The position numbers and the translations under genes are program-made. From assembly GCF_031458235.1 (NCBI RefSeq), contig NZ_JAVDYB010000001.1, positions 5,008,001 to 5,072,000 on the forward strand: a stretch of DNA of 64,000 bases, in the 5' to 3' direction. Shown piece after piece: positions 59,903 to 64,000 of this stretch (within the stretch, counting starts at the first letter, position 1; each line of letters starts with the position of its first letter). The notes beneath the pieces were generated by a model. The model saw only the letters and a program-made list of their open reading frames with translations, ran no database searches and was not told where the DNA came from. Source of the stretch: Catenuloplanes atrovinosus. GTDB taxonomy: Bacteria > Actinomycetota > Actinomycetes > Mycobacteriales > Micromonosporaceae.

Positions 59903-61306
59903 GGGTCCGTACCTAGATCGGTGTTTCCGGCTCTTGGTTAGTAGGTTTCGGCGGCCGGCCAGCGGTCACCGAAGGTGATGGCGAAGGCGTTCAGCACGGG
60001 CTTCCAGCGCATCGTCCATCGGGCGCGGCCGGTCCCTGTGGGTCCAGGCTGCGGGTCACAAGATACAGGCACTTCAGCGCGGCCTGCTCGCTCGGGAAAT
60101 GTCCTCGAGCGCGTACGGCCCTGCGATAGCGGGCGTTCAACGACTCGATCGCGTTCGTGGAACAGATCACTTTCCTGATCTCGACGTCGTAGTCAAGGAA
60201 CGGGATGAACTCGTTCCATGCGTTACGCCATAGCCGGATCATCGCCCGGTATTTCGTGCCCCATTTCTCTTCCAGGTCGTCTAGGGCGGCAGCCGCGGCG
60301 TCCGCGTTGACGGCGGTGTAGATCGGCCGGATATCACGCTTGATCGCGTCCGCGTCGGCCCGGGACGTCAGCCGGAACGTATTCCTGATCAAGTGGATGA
60401 TGCATGTTTGGACGATGGCGTGCGGCCAGACCGCTTCGACGCTGTCGGGCAGCCCTTTCAACCCGTCGCAGACGACGAAGAACACATCGGCCACGCCGCG
60501 GTTCTTCAGATCGATCAGGACGCTGAGCCAGAATTTGGCGCCCTCGCCGCTGGTGCCGGCCCACAGGCCCAGGACGTCCTTGCGGCCGTCCACGGTGACG
60601 CCGATGGCGGCGTAGATGGGCCGGTTCGCGACCTGGCCGTCCCGAACCTTGATCACGATGGCGTCGACGAACACGGCCGCGTACACGCGGTCCAGGGGCC
60701 GCGATGACCATTCCGTCATCTCCGCGACGACTTTGTCGGTGATCCGCGAAACGGTCTCTTTCGACACCGACGCGCCATAGATCTCCGCGAAATGCGCGGA
60801 AATCTCCCCGGTCGTCATTCCTTTCGCATACAACGACAGCACGATCTCGTCGACCTCAGTCAACCGCCGTTGCCGCTTCTTCACGATCTGCGGCTCGAAC
60901 GTGCCCTCCCGATCCCGGGGGACCTCGATTCGCACCTCGCCGACAGCGTCCGAGAGGACCGTCTTGCCGCGGCTGCCATTCCGCACATTCGTCGACTCAC
61001 GTCCCGGCTCGGCCTGGTTCTTCTCGTGGCCGAGATGCTCGGTCATCTCCTCGTTCAGCGCGGTCTCAAGCACATTCCTGGTGAACAGCTTCAGCAACCC
61101 GTTCGGACCGGTCAGCTCCAACCCGCGGGCCTTGGCCTCGGCCACCATCGCCGCCGCGGCGGCCTGCTCCGGCGACAGCTGCTGCCCGTCACTATCGATC
61201 TTCTTCCGTGGACTCACAACGTTCGATGTCATCACGCACAGTGCCCATCCCGCCAGGTCTTCAGCCCGGCGTGTCGGGCCGGAAACACCGCTCCTGGCAC
61301 AGTCCC
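59903..61306 (-). mobile_element. IS256-family insertion sequence
   Basis: The element is bounded by imperfect 28-bp inverted repeats (59903-59930 and 61279-61306, sharing CGGTGTTTCCGG), with total length 1404 bases, normal for the family. No 8-bp target duplication is seen: GTGATCAC on the left, TCCGGCGA on the right. The left end touches the end of the TPR inverted repeat exactly. Confidence 0.8.
59938..61235 (-). pseudogene. IS256-family (mutator) transposase, late frameshift
   Basis: From the ATG at 61235: L-L-K-L-F-T-R-N-V-L-E-T-A-L-N-E-E-M-T-E-H-L-G at the start, V-F-V-D-A-I-V-I-K-V-R-D (first Asp), F-F-V-V-C-D-G-L-K-G (second Asp) and C-S-T-N-A-I-E-S-L-N (Glu region). After S-L-D-P near 60048 the frame is wrong. 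One base shifted it continues T-G-R-A-R-W-T-M-R-W-K-P-V-L-N-A-F and ends at 59938. The catalytic residues lie before the shift, so activity is uncertain rather than excluded. Confidence 0.85.
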
Positions 61307-61316
61307 TCCGGCGATG

Positions 61317-62136
61317 TCAGCCGACTGCTCGATGTGCCGACCACGCCTCGGCGGCCTCCGCTAGCGGAAGATGATGCGGGGCTGCGATGGTTTGATGCCA
61401 TCCGCGCCAGAGGTCAGCCGCGGCGGCGGCGAAGCAGTCCAGTGCGTACGGTGTGGCGCCCTGCCAGGCCTCGGCCACGCTAACAACATCCTCGGCCGCG
61501 GCTGGGGTGTGGCCGGCGCGGATGAGCCTGATGATGAGTAGTGCGTACGGGATCCAGGGTGCGCCGATGCACGGGTTGGTCCAGTCGATGACCCAGGCGT
61601 GCCCGTCGTGGACGAGTAGGTTTCGTGGGGTCAGGTCGGTGTGGATGAGGGTGTCGCCGGTGACGGCGTCTGGTGGGATCCGGTCGGCCCATCTGCGCGA
61701 GAATGGCAGCTTCCGCGGGTGCAGGTGTCAACGCGTGGGTGAGGTCGTCGAGGGCCACGAGGACCGGCGCGATGTCGGGCGAGGCGGGGCTGAGGTCGGC
61801 GTGCCGGCCGGGGGCGTAGCGGTATCCGTGTAGCAGCCAACCCTCCGACGCGACCTCCCACCGCAGCCGCGGCACTCTGCCGGCCGGAAGCAGCGTGTTG
61901 AGTGCGGCCTCTCGGCGGTGCCCGCGTACCGCGTGCGGGTTGGCCGTACGCGTGTCGATGCCCTTGACGAAGATCCGCTCGTGCGCGGTGGTCAGGACCG
62001 TGGCGATATCGGCTACGGAGCCCGCCGCCAGATCCTCGACCGTGCGGATGTCCCCGGTTTCGCGCTGCACGGCAGCACGTACTCGTGGGGGAAGGTCGGA
62101 CCACTGGCGGCGGGGCACTCTTTGATTCTCCTGCAC
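61317..62136 (-). pseudogene. Aminoglycoside-phosphotransferase-family gene, one frameshift
   Basis: From a GTG at 62136 the frame gives a normal N-lobe (E-R-I-F-V-K-G-I-D with the ATP Lys, W-L-L-H-G-Y-R-Y) up to A-A-I-L-A-Q near 61700. One base shifted, the C-lobe follows: W-A-D-R-I-P, then T-L-I-H-T-D-L-T-P-R-N-L-L-V (catalytic loop) and W-V-I-D-W-T-N (metal Asp). It ends A-W-S-A-H-R-A-V-G at 61317, 11 bases from the IS256 end. If the shift is an error this is a complete, active-looking kinase of about 270 residues. Confidence 0.75.
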
Positions 62137-62207
62137 GCTGGCGTAACCGGGCTTCGCCGAGCATAGGACGTGCCCCGTCGGACGGCGGGCTGCCGTCTCG
62201 TGTCTGG

Positions 62208-62717
62208 TCAGCGCGTGGGACGGTCGGTGCACCCCGAGTGGCATTGGGTGCAGTCGGCGGTGCCGCCGCTGGTCCACAACGGCAGGTCAAGCCGGTAGCC
62301 CGCGGTCACGATTGCGGCCGTCGCAGCGGTCAGCGGCAGGCCGTTGCCGGTATCGCTCGGGTCGTCGGGGAGGTGGTGGATGAAGCGTCCAGCGATGCGC
62401 TGGCAGAGGCCGGCGTACGCCGCGGTGTCCAGGATGAGGGTGTGCCAGCCGATGTCGACGAGCCGGGACGGGCCGATCGGTGTCGTCGTCACGGCGCAGG
62501 CGCCGAGGAATGCCAGGGCCTGATCGAGGATCCGGGCCGGCATGTCATCGGTGAGGTCGGGATGGTCCGCGGCGATGCGGGCCGTCAGGACGGTGAACAG
62601 TGCGGGATCGATCAGGTTCCGGCCGGACCGGGCGGCCGGGTCGGGTGATTCGTCCGGCCAGCACGCGGCGTCCGCGGTGACGGTGCCGTGGCCGATGAGA
62701 GTGACCGTGGGGTTCAC
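62208..62717 (-). CDS. Glycine-rich-domain-type protein
   Basis: 169 residues from a GTG at 62717, with GGAGGA four bases upstream. The centre L-V-D-I-G-W-H-T-L-I-L-D-T-A-A-Y-A-G-L-C and the following F-I-H-H-L-P-D-D are the hallmark of actinomycete proteins annotated as glycine-rich domain-containing. These usually neighbour XRE regulators and phosphotransferases, as here. The C-terminus has C-T-Q-C-H-S-G-C, a likely metal site. Function unknown. It is divergent from the XRE remnant across a palindrome. Confidence 0.65.
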   Translation of the reverse strand: MNPTVTLIGHGTVTADAACWPDESPDPAARSGRNLIDPALFTVLTARIAADHPDLTDDMPARILDQALAFLGACAVTTTPIGPSRLVDIGWHTLILDTAAYAGLCQRIAGRFIHHLPDDPSDTGNGLPLTAATAAIVTAGYRLDLPLWTSGGTADCTQCHSGCTDRPTR

Positions 62718-62797
62718 GGGGTCCTCCGTTCTGCGGTGTGGTTGTTCTCAGCATCCGGCCGTCGGTGCCGGGCGGGAACGGACCGGTGTAGCACCTC

Positions 62798-62818
62798 CGT
62801 GGCACCTTCGGTGCCACG
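62798..62818. promoter_or_regulatory. Inverted repeat between divergent genes, probable XRE operator
   Basis: CGTGGCAC, a 5-base spacer, then GTGCCACG; the 8-base arms are perfect. It lies 52 bases before the XRE start at 62870 and 80 bases before the gene at 62717, placed to control both. Confidence 0.6.
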
Positions 62819-62869
62819 CTCGTCGATACGTGGTCCGATGGTGTGGTCTGGAAAAGGGGGCGGACCGGG

Positions 62870-63632
62870 ATGATCGCGGTGGACCGCTGGACCGGTGCCC
62901 ACGCGCAGGCGCTGCGGTACGCGCTGCGGATGAGCGTGCGTGCCTACGCTGCCTACCTCGGCGTCGCGGTCCGTACCGTGTCGAAGTGGGAGAGGCTCGG
63001 CCCGCGCACCTATCCGCGGGGCGTTTCCCCAGGAGGTGCTCGATGTCGCGTTGGCCCGCTGTGATGACGACACGCGCGCCAGGTTCGCCCTCGCCCTCGC
63101 CGCGCGCACGGCGGCACCGCAGGTGTCCACACCATCCGGGGACCTGGATCATGAGAGCTGGGTCGACGACATCGAGCGGGCGGCCGCGGCGCTGGCGGGG
63201 CAAAGTTTCGCGTTCGCCTCGGCGCTGCTGCAGCGCTGGACCGCCGTGACGGATCCGCACCGGCTCGGCGAGCGTGGCCACTACCTGTACGCGCGCAGCA
63301 CGACACTGCTCGGCGACCTTCGCCGTGACCAGGGCATGATCAGCGGGCTGTTGTCAGCCGTGCACTCCTACACCATCGCGCGATCTGTCTACCAGCATTT
63401 CGCCGGGTGGTGCCCAGCGTGCTCTATCCCGTACACAGATCATGGCGGCGACCCTCAATACGTGCGACAGGCACCCGGCGTGCTCGCCTCGATCTCCCCG
63501 ACCTTGGCACAGGCTCGCGTCGAAGAATCATCTGAGCGGTCTCGCGCAGCCTTGAACGCACACATTGAGATTCCTGCGCCCCACCATGACACAAAAGCTG
63601 ACCAAAATCGATCTTTCTATTTTGCTCGATGA
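62870..63632 (+). pseudogene. XRE-family regulator, frameshifted, degenerate 3' part
   Basis: From the ATG at 62870 the helix-turn-helix is clear (LRMSVRAYAAYLGVAVRTVS, then KWERLG). Near 63025, beside a C4 run, the frame breaks. The next frame gives F-P-Q-E-V-L-D-V-A-L-A-R-C-D-D-D-T-R-A-R-F and a TPR-like stretch (GHYLYARSTTLLGDLRRDQG) to about 63400. Beyond that the product no longer looks like this family and stops at 63632. The gene has probably lost its sensory domain. Confidence 0.65.
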
Positions 63633-64000
63633 GATTTCGTGCATAGCCCGCATCATTGCATTCAGTTACGATGAGGTCAGCGAGGGGAGTACCCCGAGAA
63701 GAGTCTCACCGGTCAGTTCGGGAAGCCTTGGTTCCCCCGGTGGACCACCGCTAGCAGTCCCCCTGTGGGCCTGTGCGTAGCAGGTGGGGGAGACCTCGCG
63801 AAGACTTCATCATGGTTTTCGCCGGCCGAGAACCCCAAATACCATGGAGAGGGCCTACATAGGCCCATCTGAGCCCATGTCCGAGGCGCCGGGTCTCAGC
63901 TTGCCAGTGATGGTGCACTGGTCGAGCTGAGCGCTGCGCGTCGCAGCCCGACCAGCGCCTCGACGTGAGGTGTAGGTACTGTGGATCTCTCAGACTGGGT
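63633..64000. other. Gene-free stretch at window end
   Basis: About 370 bases without a supported gene. It contains a short palindrome GGGCCTACATAGGCCC (63851-63866). No tRNA could be recognised. Confidence 0.4.

Noticed and set aside
63690-63800. Possible tRNA or structured RNA near the window end
   Set aside because: Short complementary stretches exist, but no cloverleaf with a TTC arm and anticodon loop could be built.

Overview
The window is high-GC DNA with the strong G/C third-position bias of an actinomycete. The gene families (XRE-TPR regulators, DUF6879, MAB_1171c, trypsin-STAND conflict genes, GPP34) fit a filamentous genus such as the Micromonosporaceae or a Streptomyces relative; that placement is inference. 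I see no rRNA, tRNA, CRISPR array or housekeeping gene. Orphan regulators, kinases, acetyl- and methyltransferases, IS remnants and decayed genes point to an accessory region.

Layout. 1-6.1 kb: the end of a tryptophan 2,3-dioxygenase-like gene, a membrane protein, and a set made of an XRE regulator, two ImmA/IrrE-type metallopeptidases, an MAB_1171c-type membrane protein and a PAP2-like membrane protein. Three copies of the 12-bp operator-like sequence CCACWATWGTGG tie this set together. 6.4-24.8 kb: about 19 genes all on the minus strand (inositol-phosphatase-like, DUF6879, two TPR regulator-like proteins, EEP nuclease/phosphatase, two GNATs, secreted trypsin, two methyltransferases, APC permease, GPP34, CPBP protease, NMT1-like lipoprotein), mostly separately spaced with their own ribosome binding sites. 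25.4-28.9 kb: a lower-GC pair, an XRE-TPR regulator and a frameshifted S9 peptidase, convergent and flanked by two identical inverted repeats.

28.9-42.9 kb is an IS-rich graveyard. It holds remnants of IS5, IS3, a recombinase pair, a P-loop gene, PfkB, aldo/keto reductase and pentapeptide genes, among intact kinase, HD, XRE, HIT, exonuclease, Nudix and FxLD-type methyltransferase genes. 43.3-54.4 kb carries a low-GC membrane protein, hypothetical proteins, a GntR-type DNA-binding protein, a CoiA-like protein, a Nudix gene, an IS110 remnant and small proteins.

54.4-61.3 kb holds the most unusual structure. A trypsin-co-occurring (CU044_2847-like) gene and a trypsin-STAND NTPase gene are followed, with a 4-base ATGA overlap, by a TPR gene with one 48-residue repeat. 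In inverted orientation on the other side lies a nearly identical TPR gene with exactly ten repeats. Inversion of the intervening protease genes by recombination between the arms would exchange the short TPR partner for the long one. An IS256 element abuts the outer end of one arm exactly. The window ends with a frameshifted kinase, a glycine-rich-domain-type protein and a decayed XRE regulator. Many genes here carry single-base frameshifts, often near C or G runs, so the possibility of assembly error must be kept in mind.
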